Positions 44,452 through 53,113 of a DNA stretch of 64,000 nt are shown piece after piece. Source of the stretch: Nitrospira sp. MA-1 (lineage in GTDB: Bacteria; Nitrospirota; Nitrospiria; Nitrospirales; UBA8639); the NCBI GenBank assembly GCA_032139905.1, contig JAQJDB010000001.1, positions 117,896 through 181,895 of the forward strand, given 5' to 3'. The notes under the pieces were generated by a model. That model searched no databases and was not told where the DNA came from. It was given only the letters and a program-made list of their open reading frames with translations. The position numbers and the translations under genes were made by a program. Numbering within the stretch: position 1 is the first letter of the stretch; the number at the start of each line of letters is the position of its first letter.

Positions 44452-45315
44452 TTATCGAATGACGAGAACGGATCGCGTGGCCTGGTGGAGTACGGTATGT
44501 GACACGGTGCCCAACACAAACCGTGTAATGGTCGAAGGATGGTGCATTCCCATCGCCAGGAGATCCGGTTCCGTGATTGATGCCTGTTCCAATATCGTAT
44601 TCGCCGGGGCTCCTAACCCTACATATCCCTTAACTGAATCGTAAGAGTTCTTGAGTTGACTGACAGCTTGGTCGAGGAAATCTTCCGTGCTCTTCAGGGC
44701 CTGTTCAATTTTCTCCTCCGGTGCAGAGACGCCGCCTCGAAAGAGGGAACGAGGAATAGGTACTACCGACAAGAGGGTAATCTCTGTCTGTGGTTGAAAG
44801 GGGTGTTTCGTTAAAAACTGTCCAACCTTCTGAACATCATCGGGGCTTTGGATGGCAATCAGAATTTTCTTGATTTCCGTTAATGGCCCGTTGATGATCA
44901 GGACTGGACATGCTGCATGGGTCAGAACCCGTTGCGAGACACTTCCCAGAAAAAGTTCCTCGACCTGTCCTCTTCCCCGGGCGCCCATGAGAATAAGATC
45001 AGGATGTTCCTCTTGGGACACCGACAAAATATGCTCGGCCGGCGAACCTTCTTCCAATCGGATTTCCACATGTTTCACCTTGTCTGAGAGGAGAGCGTTG
45101 GTATGTGTTAAAGCCTGTTCGCCGTCTTTGCGGAGTGCCTCTTCTGCGACTTTTGAGAGGTCATAGGCAATTTCAGGCCCGAGCATTGAAAAGGTTAATC
45201 GGGGGAGATCAATGACGTGCAAAATAGTCAGTGTGCTAACTGAGGCCAAACTCATGACTGCCTTTGCGGCGTGAAAGGATTGTTCCGATCCATCAGTGGC
45301 TAGGAGTACTCGCAT
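44452..45315 (-). CDS. Tandem-domain universal stress protein
   Basis: A 287-aa protein with two UspA domains. The first (1-143) starts MRVLLATDGSEQS and has the ATP-binding motif GARGRGQVEELFLGSVS. The second (about 147-287) starts KKILIAI and has GMHHPSTITRFVLGTVS, with the glycine-rich loop less conserved; it may have lost ATP binding. Cytosolic stress protein; exact role unknown. AGGAGAATTAACAC precedes the ATG. Monocistronic by position. Confidence 0.9.
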   Translation of the reverse strand: MRVLLATDGSEQSFHAAKAVMSLASVSTLTILHVIDLPRLTFSMLGPEIAYDLSKVAEEALRKDGEQALTHTNALLSDKVKHVEIRLEEGSPAEHILSVSQEEHPDLILMGARGRGQVEELFLGSVSQRVLTHAACPVLIINGPLTEIKKILIAIQSPDDVQKVGQFLTKHPFQPQTEITLLSVVPIPRSLFRGGVSAPEEKIEQALKSTEDFLDQAVSQLKNSYDSVKGYVGLGAPANTILEQASITEPDLLAMGMHHPSTITRFVLGTVSHTVLHQATRSVLVIR

Positions 45316-45646
45316 GTGTTAATTCTCCTCTTGTAATTTTTATGCTGATCTTGCATGGTCCTGTCTTCTCACACAGTCTGTGTATGGGGCGTGTGTGTTC
45401 TTGGGGATGAGCCTTTTTCTCTGGGTGACTCCAGGCGCATCTGTGAACGGTACCATGTCGAGAAGACCCCATGCTTTTATTTACCAAATTTCGTGGCACT
45501 CTCGATTCCAACAATGAGATCTGTGGAAGGCGTGGTAATGACCATGGAACCTTTATGTTTTCCCCTGGACCTTACTCGTATAGTATATTGAAAGAGCAAG
45601 GATCTATTGAGGTATCAGATCTAAGTCAAATGAATGGGCTTTTAAC
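45316..45646. other. Intergenic region between divergent genes
   Basis: About 330 bases. It must contain promoters for the universal stress protein (-) and the secreted protein (+). I see no gene and no clear operator. Confidence 0.35.
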
Positions 45647-46108
45647 ATGAAGGCAAAAGGAAAAGGGCGATGGGGGGGGGTATGGTATACAGTGATCTGC
45701 TTAGCGATTGCCATCTGTGTGGCGGGTGGGGGGAACGCGGTTTCCCAGGAGCCTGCTTCCTCCACACCCCGCCAGGTGGTGGAGCAGTGGGTTGAAGTAT
45801 TCCCGGGGAACATTGAACTGGCTGCGGAGCTGACTACAACCGCATTCCGGGAAGGTGCGTCAAAAGAAGAATGGATTGCCACCCGAGGCCCCTACCTTCG
45901 GAACTTACAGTTAAAATATGTGCGCACCAACATAGCCCACGAAAAGATGGTCGGAGATGAAGCCCATGTAATCGTTCATGCTCACATTGTCACGGTGATG
46001 GGGGATCAGCCGCAGGATGAGTTGTACGTCCTGCTGAAGAATCCTGAGGGCAGGTGGGTGATCGATCAAGTGGAGGTGTATACGGAAACGTTTAATTCGA
46101 GTCCGTGA
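45647..46108 (+). CDS. Secreted protein with NTF2-like domain
   Basis: A 153-aa protein with a signal peptide (about 12-34, GVWYTVICLAIAICVAGGGNA) written here only by position, and a small alpha+beta domain. The pattern VVEQWVEVFPGNIELAAELTT...EEWIATRG...DEAHVIVHAHIV...YVLLKNPEGRWVIDQVEVY resembles NTF2/lumazine-binding-like folds of periplasmic proteins. Ligand unknown. It is convergent with the CBS gene at 46163. No strong ribosome-binding site before the ATG. Confidence 0.6.
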   Translation: MKAKGKGRWGGVWYTVICLAIAICVAGGGNAVSQEPASSTPRQVVEQWVEVFPGNIELAAELTTTAFREGASKEEWIATRGPYLRNLQLKYVRTNIAHEKMVGDEAHVIVHAHIVTVMGDQPQDELYVLLKNPEGRWVIDQVEVYTETFNSSP

Positions 46109-46162
46109 AACGGAAGGAGTTAGAACCAAATCAAATGATGCAGGTATGTCCCGCCTTGTTTT

Positions 46163-46612
46163 CTACCCTGCGATTTCTTTTATGAGATCCCAGGCAGAAA
46201 TAATTCCTACCAGTTGACGATCTCCTTCCACCACGGGCAGTAAATAGACCGTTTTCGGAGTTTTCATGATCAAAGCCGCGCAGGCCAGTACGGAATCATC
46301 CGGCCGGGCACATGGAGGATGGGGGTTCATCACCTGAGTGACGGGGTTTGGTTTAAGTTCTCCGAGGCGTTCATGGAATCGTACAAGGTTCGGAGCAAAA
46401 CGAACATCGGGAAGATCCCCTTGGGAAATGTAGGGAGGCATGGCCAATTCAAGAATCTGCCAGAAATTCAATGTTCCCAGTAACATCTTTTTCTCATCCA
46501 CGACCGGAAAGTCCTGGAGGCGCAGATCCGCCATTTGGCGAAGGGCTTCCCCGATCGTCAATTGTGGAGGGATGGTATGTGGCTGGCGGATCATGATGTC
46601 CCTGGCGTTCAT
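46163..46612 (-). CDS. CBS-domain pair protein
   Basis: A 149-aa Bateman module: first CBS domain about 1-65 (ARDIMIRQPHTIPPQLTIGEAL...DFPVVDEKKMLLGTL), second about 85-148 (VTQVMNPHPPCARPDDSVL...LPVVEGDRQLVGIISAWDL). Such pairs bind adenine nucleotides or metals and often regulate transporters. The ATG at 46612 overlaps the stop of the upstream NhaD-like gene (ATGA), giving translational coupling; a longer frame to 46804 would lie in that gene and is not credible. It is probably a regulatory subunit for the NhaD or SulP transporter. Confidence 0.85.
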   Translation of the reverse strand: MNARDIMIRQPHTIPPQLTIGEALRQMADLRLQDFPVVDEKKMLLGTLNFWQILELAMPPYISQGDLPDVRFAPNLVRFHERLGELKPNPVTQVMNPHPPCARPDDSVLACAALIMKTPKTVYLLPVVEGDRQLVGIISAWDLIKEIAG

Positions 46613-47955
46613 AAATACCTCATCCAAATGTAGAGGGTACTGATCAGCACTTGTAGGATCATGAGTGGAAAAGCGATTTTCAAGAAGGGTAAAAATCGAA
46701 ATGGTACGCCATTTCGTTCCGCAATCCCCGCTACAATCAAATTCGCCGAGGCCCCTATCAGCGTCCCATTGCCTCCTAAACAAGCGCCCAACGCTAATGC
46801 CCACCAGAGGGTCTCGGCCTGTTCAAGCGGAATCCCAGCTTGCTGAAAGACCGGGAGCATGCTTTTGACCATGGGGATCATCGTGGCGACAAAGGGAATA
46901 TTATCCACAATAGCGGAAAGTATTGCCGAAACCCAAAGAATGGCCAATGCCGTCACGGTGAAATTTCCAGCGGTCATACTCAACGTCCAATCTGCCACGG
47001 ATTGTAATAGGCCGGTATGTTCCACGCCGGTGACGATAATGAATAGGCCACAGAAAAAGAAAATGGTAATCCATTCCACTTGCCCGAATAATGCATGGAC
47101 TTTATGCCCTGCCTGTTCGTTGTCTAAGGAAAATGTGACGAGTAACAGGAGCAGGGCGGCGCCACCCAGTGCAATGGTGGCGGGTTCCATGCCTATCGAA
47201 TGGGCTGAGGTAAATCCGAGAATGACCAGGCTAAAGACCAGGAGACATCGTTTCATGAGGCTAACATCACGAATGGCTTCATATTCGTTAAAGGCCATAA
47301 TGCGGGCCCGGGCTTCTGGTGATGCGAACATGGTTTTTCCAAACATAAACCAAAGAGGGATGAGTGTGGCACTAAAGGCCACAATGGCGACGGGAGCCAG
47401 GTGAATCACAAAATCATTAAATGTCAAATTGGTAGCGGAGCCGATCATAATATTGGGGGGATCACCAATCAGCGTAGCGGTGCCACCTGTATTTGAGGCA
47501 TTAATTTCTGCGAAGAGCAGAGGATACGGATTGATTTTCAGCTCGTCAGCAATGAGCAAAGTCACTGGAGCGACCAACAGCACCGTCGTGACATTATCTA
47601 AAAATGCTGAGAGCACTGCGGTGACCATTGAGAGCATAACCAGGATGCCCCACGGACTACCTTTGGCGGCCTTCGCGGCTTTGATCGCAAGAAATTGAAA
47701 GATGCCGCATTCTTTGGTAATTCCAACCAGGATCATCATGCCGGTTAAGAGGCCGATGGTATTGAAATCGATGCCTTGAATCGCTTGATCCTGCGTAAGG
47801 ACTCCTGTCCCAATGACGACAGCGGCTCCAAGAAGCGCCACGATGGCCCGGTTAAACCGCTCAGAGATTATGACGGCATAGGTCAGGATTAGTATGGCTG
47901 TAGCCAGCCAAAGTGGGGATAATCCAAAGATTGTATGATTGGAGATTTCGTCCAC
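46609..47955 (-). CDS. ArsB/NhaD-family ion transporter
   Basis: A 448-aa integral membrane protein of the ion-transporter superfamily, with about 11-12 transmembrane segments. Repeated signatures FLDNVTTVLL with NTGGTATLIGDPPNIMIG in the first half, and VDNIPFVATMIP with LGGNGTLIGASANLI in the second, mark the inverted-repeat ion-binding hairpins. NhaD members exchange Na+ for H+; ArsB members export arsenite. Its place between a SulP carrier (45 bases upstream) and a CBS protein (overlapping) favours NhaD-type Na+/H+ exchange that maintains a sodium gradient, but this is inference. Confidence 0.82.
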   Translation of the reverse strand: MDEISNHTIFGLSPLWLATAILILTYAVIISERFNRAIVALLGAAVVIGTGVLTQDQAIQGIDFNTIGLLTGMMILVGITKECGIFQFLAIKAAKAAKGSPWGILVMLSMVTAVLSAFLDNVTTVLLVAPVTLLIADELKINPYPLLFAEINASNTGGTATLIGDPPNIMIGSATNLTFNDFVIHLAPVAIVAFSATLIPLWFMFGKTMFASPEARARIMAFNEYEAIRDVSLMKRCLLVFSLVILGFTSAHSIGMEPATIALGGAALLLLLVTFSLDNEQAGHKVHALFGQVEWITIFFFCGLFIIVTGVEHTGLLQSVADWTLSMTAGNFTVTALAILWVSAILSAIVDNIPFVATMIPMVKSMLPVFQQAGIPLEQAETLWWALALGACLGGNGTLIGASANLIVAGIAERNGVPFRFLPFLKIAFPLMILQVLISTLYIWMRYL

Positions 47956-47999
47956 GCTCCTGATGTCTCACCTTTTTGTTATCAGAAAATCAGGCCTGT

Positions 48000-49691
48000 T
48001 CAGGGAGTCGCAGGAAGATGCTGGTTTGGTGTCGAGGGTCCTGATGTGTCCTTTGAGAGGGTTCCTTCCGCCAAGGACGCTTTTTGCAAGGCCTCCAACC
48101 GGCTGGCAAAGCGGTGGCCAGGCCGTATTTGCACCAAGACCCCCAAGCCATCCAACGCCTTGGTCACGTGAGGCTGCATGCCCACGAAAAAGAGATGTTG
48201 GTGGTGCGCTTTGACGATATTCAACATATCTTCCACGGCCAAGGCTGCTGTGCCGTCAATGGCAGGGACCTTGGACAAATCCAACACCACACTGGTGAAG
48301 GTATTAAACCCCTTGAAGGTTTCCAAGCGGCGGACCATGGTTTTGGCCGATCCAAAGCTCATGGGGCCATCGACATGAATCAAGAGAATTTTCCCATTGG
48401 CTTGTTCCAGGATCCTGGCTTCTTCCGGTAAAAGAGGGGTGCTGGGAGTGGGATTGGTCACGATGTGGAGATTCGCCAGTTCCAAATCCGCCATGCGTTT
48501 GACAAAGAACAGGCTGGCAAAGACCATTCCCACAGCCACGGCCGTGATGAGATCCACGAGCACGGTGGTCAGCAACACCACGGTCATGATGACCACATCG
48601 ATGCGGGGGGCTTTCAGGATATGTCGCAGGAAGCGCCAGTCAATAATATCGATGCCAACTTTGAAAAGGATGCCGCCGAGAACCGCTAAGGGAATTTTCT
48701 CTGCCAACGGGCCAAGTCCCAATAGAATCGCCAACAAAATAACCGCGTGAAGCGCGCCGGAAATCGGTGTCCGGCCTCCGGATCGGATATTGGCCACCGA
48801 CCGCATGGTGGCGCCTGCTCCTGGGATTCCTCCAAATACCCCTGCGACCATATTTCCAATGCCCTGGCCAATAAGCTCGCGATCCGGGTCATGTTGAGTC
48901 CGGGTCATGTTATCGCAAACCAGGCTGGTTAGCAGACTGTCGATCGCTCCCAATAATGCCAGGGTGATGGCTGATTCCAATATGATTTGCAAGGTGTCCC
49001 ATGTGAGTGTTGGCAGGAGGGGAGTGGGAAATCCCTGGGGGACTTCTCCGATGATAGGGGCATCAGGAAGGAAAACATAAGCGAGCGGGGAAACCACGAG
49101 GAGGGCCAATAACGAAGGAGGCACTAGTTTTGCCATCCGAGTGGGAGTGAAATATACAATGGCCAAGACGAGGGCGCTTGTCATGGCAGCATCCCACACC
49201 GGGTTTCCAAAAAATCCCGGGATAGCCTTGAGCGTCGCGACGACACCATCAGGGTTTGCCGCATGGCCTACCATGGGCCCCAATTGCAAAATGAGAATAA
49301 TGCAGCCGATGCCGCTCATGAACCCGGAAACGACCGGATACGGGACCAGCGCGATATACTGCCCCACCTTGGAAAGTCCCAACAGGATTTGAAAGCCTCC
49401 GCCAAGAATCACCGCCATCAAGGCCAAACCAGGATTGCCCATGAAGAGTGTGACAATTCCTGCCATCACCACGGTCATAGGGCCCGTGGGACCGGAAACT
49501 TGAGCGGGGGTGCCTCCGAAGATCGCAGCAAAAAATCCGACGAATATGGCCCCGTATATACCGGCAATGGCTCCTAATCCCGAGGCGACGCCAAAAGCGA
49601 GTGCCAACGGTAGAGCTACGACAGCGGCTACCATTCCTCCGTAAATATCACCACGGAGGTTATTGAAATGTAACCCGTGAACAAGCCCCAT
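48000..49691 (-). CDS. SulP-family anion transporter with STAS domain (copy 1)
   Basis: A 563-aa carrier of the SulP/SLC26 family. About 11-14 transmembrane segments begin with YGGMVAAVVALPLALAFGVASGLG. The core signature SGPTGPMTVVMAGI and the loop DRELIGQGIGNMVAGVFGGIPG are typical, and a cytoplasmic STAS domain covers about residues 440-545 (VVLDLSKVPAIDGTAALAV). Family members carry sulfate or bicarbonate; the BicA branch is a Na+/bicarbonate symporter. Next to the NhaD-like gene, bicarbonate uptake is attractive for an autotroph. AAGGATATGCCCT precedes the ATG. First gene of a SulP-NhaD-CBS operon. Confidence 0.9.
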   Translation of the reverse strand: MGLVHGLHFNNLRGDIYGGMVAAVVALPLALAFGVASGLGAIAGIYGAIFVGFFAAIFGGTPAQVSGPTGPMTVVMAGIVTLFMGNPGLALMAVILGGGFQILLGLSKVGQYIALVPYPVVSGFMSGIGCIILILQLGPMVGHAANPDGVVATLKAIPGFFGNPVWDAAMTSALVLAIVYFTPTRMAKLVPPSLLALLVVSPLAYVFLPDAPIIGEVPQGFPTPLLPTLTWDTLQIILESAITLALLGAIDSLLTSLVCDNMTRTQHDPDRELIGQGIGNMVAGVFGGIPGAGATMRSVANIRSGGRTPISGALHAVILLAILLGLGPLAEKIPLAVLGGILFKVGIDIIDWRFLRHILKAPRIDVVIMTVVLLTTVLVDLITAVAVGMVFASLFFVKRMADLELANLHIVTNPTPSTPLLPEEARILEQANGKILLIHVDGPMSFGSAKTMVRRLETFKGFNTFTSVVLDLSKVPAIDGTAALAVEDMLNIVKAHHQHLFFVGMQPHVTKALDGLGVLVQIRPGHRFASRLEALQKASLAEGTLSKDTSGPSTPNQHLPATP

Positions 49692-49874
49692 AGGGCATAT
49701 CCTTGAGGAGTAATAAATGATGAAGGCTGGCTGGGAGGAGATTTCACTCTATCTCAAGGTTCTTCGTCAAGGGGCGTAAGCAAGGGGTTTTCCTAGAAAA
49801 GACAAGGGGGAAATAAGGAGGATTGGGGGAAAGGCTGATGCCGGAATGGGCTCTAAACTTTGGTACAGGAAAGG

Positions 49875-50450
49875 TTAGTCAAGGGAAATTAGAATTTCCA
49901 ATCCCCCCATGACATCATTTAATTTAAAATCCCGTTTGGGACTTTCCTGGTGGGCATTATGGCAGTTGACGCAGGCTCGGCTTACGGCTCGATCAGGAAA
50001 AATAACTTGATAATAAGACTGGTTGTCCACCTGGATTTCTTGCTCGGTCACTTCTCCATATTTAACAACTTGTTCCAGGGCTTTACGCTCCCGGTCATTG
50101 TGAGGTGAATTCTCCGGATTCAAAGGCCAAAGACCCATCAACCGGTAACGAAACGGTTTCCCGGGGGCCTGTAATCCACGAGAGGCCTCCTTGAAAAATT
50201 GTGCGGGCAACGGCAATGTCCGTTCCTCCCGCCAATTTTCTGTTGCTGTGACAATCAGCATGTCTTCCATCCGTTCCACGATATGTTGGGTATAAAAGGT
50301 CCGGTCTGCTTGAAGGACGGCATGTAAATAGTCTGCGACCACACGAATAGGAATGCCATCCCGTGGTGTAATTTTTCCCCCGATGCCCACACCAATTCCC
50401 AAGGAAATGAGAATGGAGAAAAGGAGTATGAAAAAGAACTGACGAGTCAT
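49875..50450 (-). CDS. Tll0287-like membrane-anchored c-type heme protein
   Basis: A 191-aa protein with one N-terminal transmembrane helix (FFFILLFSILISLGIGVGIGG, about residues 4-24) and a Tll0287-like (DUF3365) periplasmic domain ending in one heme c site, CVNCHNAH (about residues 161-168), preceded by QVIFPDRAVSRA. Similar domains occur as heme sensors or electron carriers. The ATG at 50450 is chosen because the helix then lies at the N-terminus; a start at 50495 adds 15 polar residues. It sits between the SulP operon and the tiny-peptide operon and may sense or pass electrons. Confidence 0.8.
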   Translation of the reverse strand: MTRQFFFILLFSILISLGIGVGIGGKITPRDGIPIRVVADYLHAVLQADRTFYTQHIVERMEDMLIVTATENWREERTLPLPAQFFKEASRGLQAPGKPFRYRLMGLWPLNPENSPHNDRERKALEQVVKYGEVTEQEIQVDNQSYYQVIFPDRAVSRACVNCHNAHQESPKRDFKLNDVMGGLEILISLD

Positions 50451-50633
50451 AAGTCTATCATTACCTTGTTGGTCTACATCCTCTCTGTCCTGCACATTCT
50501 TCGCTTGAGGGGGAATTATGCAAAACTATAACAGGAGATCTATAAGACCTCATACTTTTACATACATGAAATTGTAGCTATGGCAATCGGATGAGGGACA
50601 ACGGCGTAGGAAGGCAATCAACCGTGGAGAATT

Positions 50634-50678
50634 AAAAAAATCGGAAGGGGTTCGGACTTAATCCAAACCCAGCCGATT
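50634..50678 (-). terminator. Strong Rho-independent terminator of the tiny-peptide operon
   Basis: On the minus strand, AATCGG-CT-GGGTT-T-GGA, loop TTAAG, then TCC-G-AACCC-CTT-CCGATT and seven T. Three paired blocks (6, 5 and 3 bp) with small internal bulges give a long stem. The stop codon of the second tiny ORF (50658-50660) is in the loop, so the coding 3' end overlaps the terminator. The orientation fits transcription of the peptides, not of any plus-strand gene. Confidence 0.85.
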
Positions 50679-50732
50679 TATTAATTGGATAACAATGATG
50701 GTGAAAATTACTATGAGAGGGACATGTTCCAT
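50658..50732 (-). CDS. Tiny membrane peptide, 24 aa (second of pair)
   Basis: A 24-codon gene that encodes almost nothing but a transmembrane helix: it starts MEHVPLIVIFTIIVIQ and ends LINRLGLD, a hydrophobic stretch of about 15 residues followed by an Asn-Arg boundary. GAGG lies seven bases before the ATG, inside the end of the preceding tiny gene; the two genes are one base apart. An intrinsic terminator overlaps the stop codon. Size and layout resemble CydX-like small subunits of membrane complexes or membrane stress peptides. I know no homologue. Confidence 0.6.
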   Translation of the reverse strand: MEHVPLIVIFTIIVIQLINRLGLD

Positions 50733-50733
50733 G

Positions 50734-50790
50734 TTAGAACCTCGAGAGTACCGCCCAAGTGATGAGTAAAATTAGAGTAAAGCCTTCCAT
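50734..50790 (-). CDS. Tiny membrane peptide, 18 aa (first of pair)
   Basis: Eighteen codons: MEGFTLILLITWAVLSRF, a hydrophobic helix with an acidic start and a basic end, as expected for an inner-membrane peptide with its N-terminus outside. AGGAG lies ten bases upstream; an ATG nine bases further upstream (MNRMEGF...) is too close to that site. A sigma-54-type promoter is 45-60 bases upstream, and the 24-aa peptide gene follows immediately. The combination of promoter, two ribosome-binding sites and terminator argues for real expression. Confidence 0.55.
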   Translation of the reverse strand: MEGFTLILLITWAVLSRF

Positions 50791-50834
50791 TCTGTTCATT
50801 CTCCTGATATTTCTGGATATTGTTTGAATAAATC

Positions 50835-50850
50835 TGCAAGGTAAATGCCA
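50835..50850 (-). promoter_or_regulatory. Sigma-54 promoter of the tiny-peptide operon
   Basis: Read on the minus strand: TGGCATTTACCTTGCA. It matches the consensus TGGCAC-N5-TTGCA at all but one position, with exact GG-to-GC spacing. A start of transcription about 12 bases after the GC would lie near 50824, leaving a leader of about 34 bases before the ATG at 50790. NtrC-type regulator genes are at 51310 and 58602. Confidence 0.65.
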
Positions 50851-51309
50851 ATAGATGTTATCTTGATTGTTATTGAAAAATTCAAAAATATCATTGACTT
50901 ATATGTTTTAAGACGTAGTTCGTCTATTATTATCATTGGAAGTGTGCGAATTTATTAAGTAAACACTGTGCGTTATCGCTCGATTTTTGAAGTTAGTAGA
51001 GTCAAATGAGTGAGAGGTACTAAACACACGTTGGTTATCTCATGGGAGTTGGTCGAGCAGGGTTTGGCGGATTAGAGGAAACGCATCATTCGTGAATGAA
51101 AGAGCACAAAAGTGGGAGGGTTAAGTAGCGATTCAGAAAGTTACTAAAAGAATTTGTTACACAATCGGTGGAGGCAGGGTCATGCTTGTCAAAGGCTTGA
51201 GCCCTGAGTTTAAGCCTAGGGAGTTAATGGAGGAATTTTTTCCCCGTATCTAGAGAAGAAGGTGTCGAAAGGGAAAGGCGAATGAATGAGGAGATCCCCG
51301 GCTCATGCC
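50851..51309. other. AT-rich non-coding region upstream of the tiny-peptide promoter
   Basis: About 460 bases between the sigma-54 promoter and the end of the NtrC-like gene (all minus strand). It is AT-rich in its first third (50870-50970), as expected of an upstream activator region. I could not find a clear repeated dyad for an enhancer-binding protein by eye. No gene seen. Confidence 0.4.
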
Positions 51310-52698
51310 TTAGGACCTTTTTGGCGTATGAGAAAAATTTTTTCGTAATTGGATGTAATCGTCCAGTGTCTGTTTAGAAATCTGAAGATAGCGAGCCGCC
51401 CGTTCTCTGTCCTGCTTGGTGAATCGCAGGACTTCATCAATCACCATGACTTGTATGTCTTGTAGGTCGTGTTGGCCAATCTCAAAAAGCACCCGACCAA
51501 TATTTGGGGAGAGTCCGTCTCCCCCGCCAGGATGTTGAGAGTAAAAGTCCAGAGAAGTAAGAACTGGTCCTTGGGAGCACAATACCGCCCTGCGAATCAT
51601 GGCCTCCAATTCTCGGATGTTCCCAGGGAATGGGTAAGTATCCAATAGCGGGGGGATGGAAGAATCAATGTCGAGTTTGGGACGGCCGATTTCTTCACCA
51701 TAGACCTGAATGGTTTTGATCACCAAGGGGACGATGTCTTCTTTGCGTTCACGAAGGGGAGGAATAAAGAGTTGCCGTTTTTGGAGAAGAGACAGTAATT
51801 CTGGATGAAATATGTCCTTGTAGCCTGTCTGATCCTGTGGGGTTGCACTGGTCACCACAAGTCGATTGTTGATGGGGAGACGGTCAAACCCTCCCATTCG
51901 ACAAAATGAACGGGTACGAATGGCCTCGGCCAATGATCCTTGAACTGGAATGGATAAATGTTCTATCTCATCAACAAATAGTGTTCCTCCATCGGAATGT
52001 TCAAGTGCTCCGGGCATGCTTTGGCTTGCACCACTGAATGCTCCCCGTTCATATCCAAATATTTGTGGCTCAAGGAGGGATCCACTCCGTTCATTGCAAC
52101 TGACCGTGACAAACGGGCCGAGGTGTTTGCGGCTATTATAATGAAGAATGCGTGCCAAGAATTCCTTTCCCGTCCCTACCTCCCCTTGAAGGAACACTAA
52201 GGGGGCGTCCTGAGCGTCGAGAATTTTGAGTTGTTCAATGACCTTGGTCATGGCTGGACTCCTGGCGATTACATGTTCCCAGGAATATTGCCGTTGTTTC
52301 TCGGAAGCAGAGAACTCAATTCGACGCCTTAACTCCAGGAAGGTAATGGCTCGATGTAAGGCTGGCTCAACCGTTGAGAAATCAATCGATTTAATTAAGA
52401 AATCATACGCTCCGAGCCGCATTGCCTCTACCGCATCCTCGACGCTCCCATAAGCTGTCAACATGAAAATCAGGGTTTTAGGAATTGTTTGTCGAATCTG
52501 TCGTAAGGTTTCGAGTCCATCCATTTCTGGCATTTTAAGATCCAGGAACAGCAAATCAGGAATTTCATGTTCCAATGCCTCAATGAGCGAGGCTCCTGAA
52601 TGGAAGCTTCTCACGAGGTGCCCTTTTTTCACTAACCGACGACTTAATGCAGAACATACATTTTGATCATCGTCGGTCACAAAAATTGTTGCACGCAT
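51310..52698 (-). CDS. NtrC-family regulator lacking arginine fingers
   Basis: A 462-aa protein with receiver (TDDD, Asp53, Lys103 in LIKSIDF), AAA+ domain and C-terminal Fis-type helix-turn-helix (ERAARYLQISKQTLDDYI). Walker A GEVGTGKE (172-179) and Walker B FVDE are present. The sigma-54 contact loop is GAFSGA (219-224) instead of GAFTGA. Compared without gaps to the paralogue at 58602, both arginine-finger positions have changed: 298 is His and 304 is Leu, where the paralogue has Arg. It should not be able to hydrolyse ATP in trans like a normal activator. AAGGACTGCT precedes the ATG. No kinase gene is adjacent. Confidence 0.9.
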   Translation of the reverse strand: MRATIFVTDDDQNVCSALSRRLVKKGHLVRSFHSGASLIEALEHEIPDLLFLDLKMPEMDGLETLRQIRQTIPKTLIFMLTAYGSVEDAVEAMRLGAYDFLIKSIDFSTVEPALHRAITFLELRRRIEFSASEKQRQYSWEHVIARSPAMTKVIEQLKILDAQDAPLVFLQGEVGTGKEFLARILHYNSRKHLGPFVTVSCNERSGSLLEPQIFGYERGAFSGASQSMPGALEHSDGGTLFVDEIEHLSIPVQGSLAEAIRTRSFCRMGGFDRLPINNRLVVTSATPQDQTGYKDIFHPELLSLLQKRQLFIPPLRERKEDIVPLVIKTIQVYGEEIGRPKLDIDSSIPPLLDTYPFPGNIRELEAMIRRAVLCSQGPVLTSLDFYSQHPGGGDGLSPNIGRVLFEIGQHDLQDIQVMVIDEVLRFTKQDRERAARYLQISKQTLDDYIQLRKNFSHTPKRS

Positions 52699-52984
52699 AG
52701 CAGTCCTTGTTTAGGAGATCAATTTAGAAGTTGTACCGCCATTTTATTGTACTTTCCCATCTTTGGTCATTGATATCAACCGCAGAGGAGTTCTGGAAGA
52801 AGTGATTTTTTTAGGTATGGGGTCTTTTGTAATAATTGGAAAGAGAGCCACAGCCATCGTCCTGAATTCAAGGGGCATTGGATAACTATCAGGACTGACT
52901 TTCAGAAGATCTCGACCTCAATGAACCATGAATGGGGTTGAGGCAATGTGTTTGGATGTCGTATATCCTCTTTCGTAGCCGCAC

Positions 52985-53113
52985 TCACCACGGCTCCCAG
53001 CCATAGCGCAGAGGTTCAACCATTTCAATGTAGTTGTACGTTTCCGCCAGGTAGATGCCGATCGCCAACCCGAGAATAGCAACAAACAGCCATGCTTTCG
53101 TTAAGGCGTTCAT
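52985..53113 (-). CDS. Small membrane protein, 42 aa
   Basis: A 42-aa protein with one transmembrane helix (AWLFVAILGLAIGIYLAE, about 8-25) and a polar aromatic tail ending YGWEPW. GGAGGACACGCCA before the ATG at 53113 is a strong ribosome-binding site. A longer frame reaching 53236 has no such site. The helix-plus-short-tail layout resembles small subunits of respiratory or transport complexes. No assignable family. It lies between the finger-less NtrC protein and the porin remnant. Confidence 0.65.
   Translation of the reverse strand: MNALTKAWLFVAILGLAIGIYLAETYNYIEMVEPLRYGWEPW

Noticed and set aside
46163..46804. Longer form of the CBS protein
   Set aside because: The extra 64 N-terminal codons lie within the NhaD-like gene and look unlike CBS proteins; the ATGA overlap at 46612 gives a better start.
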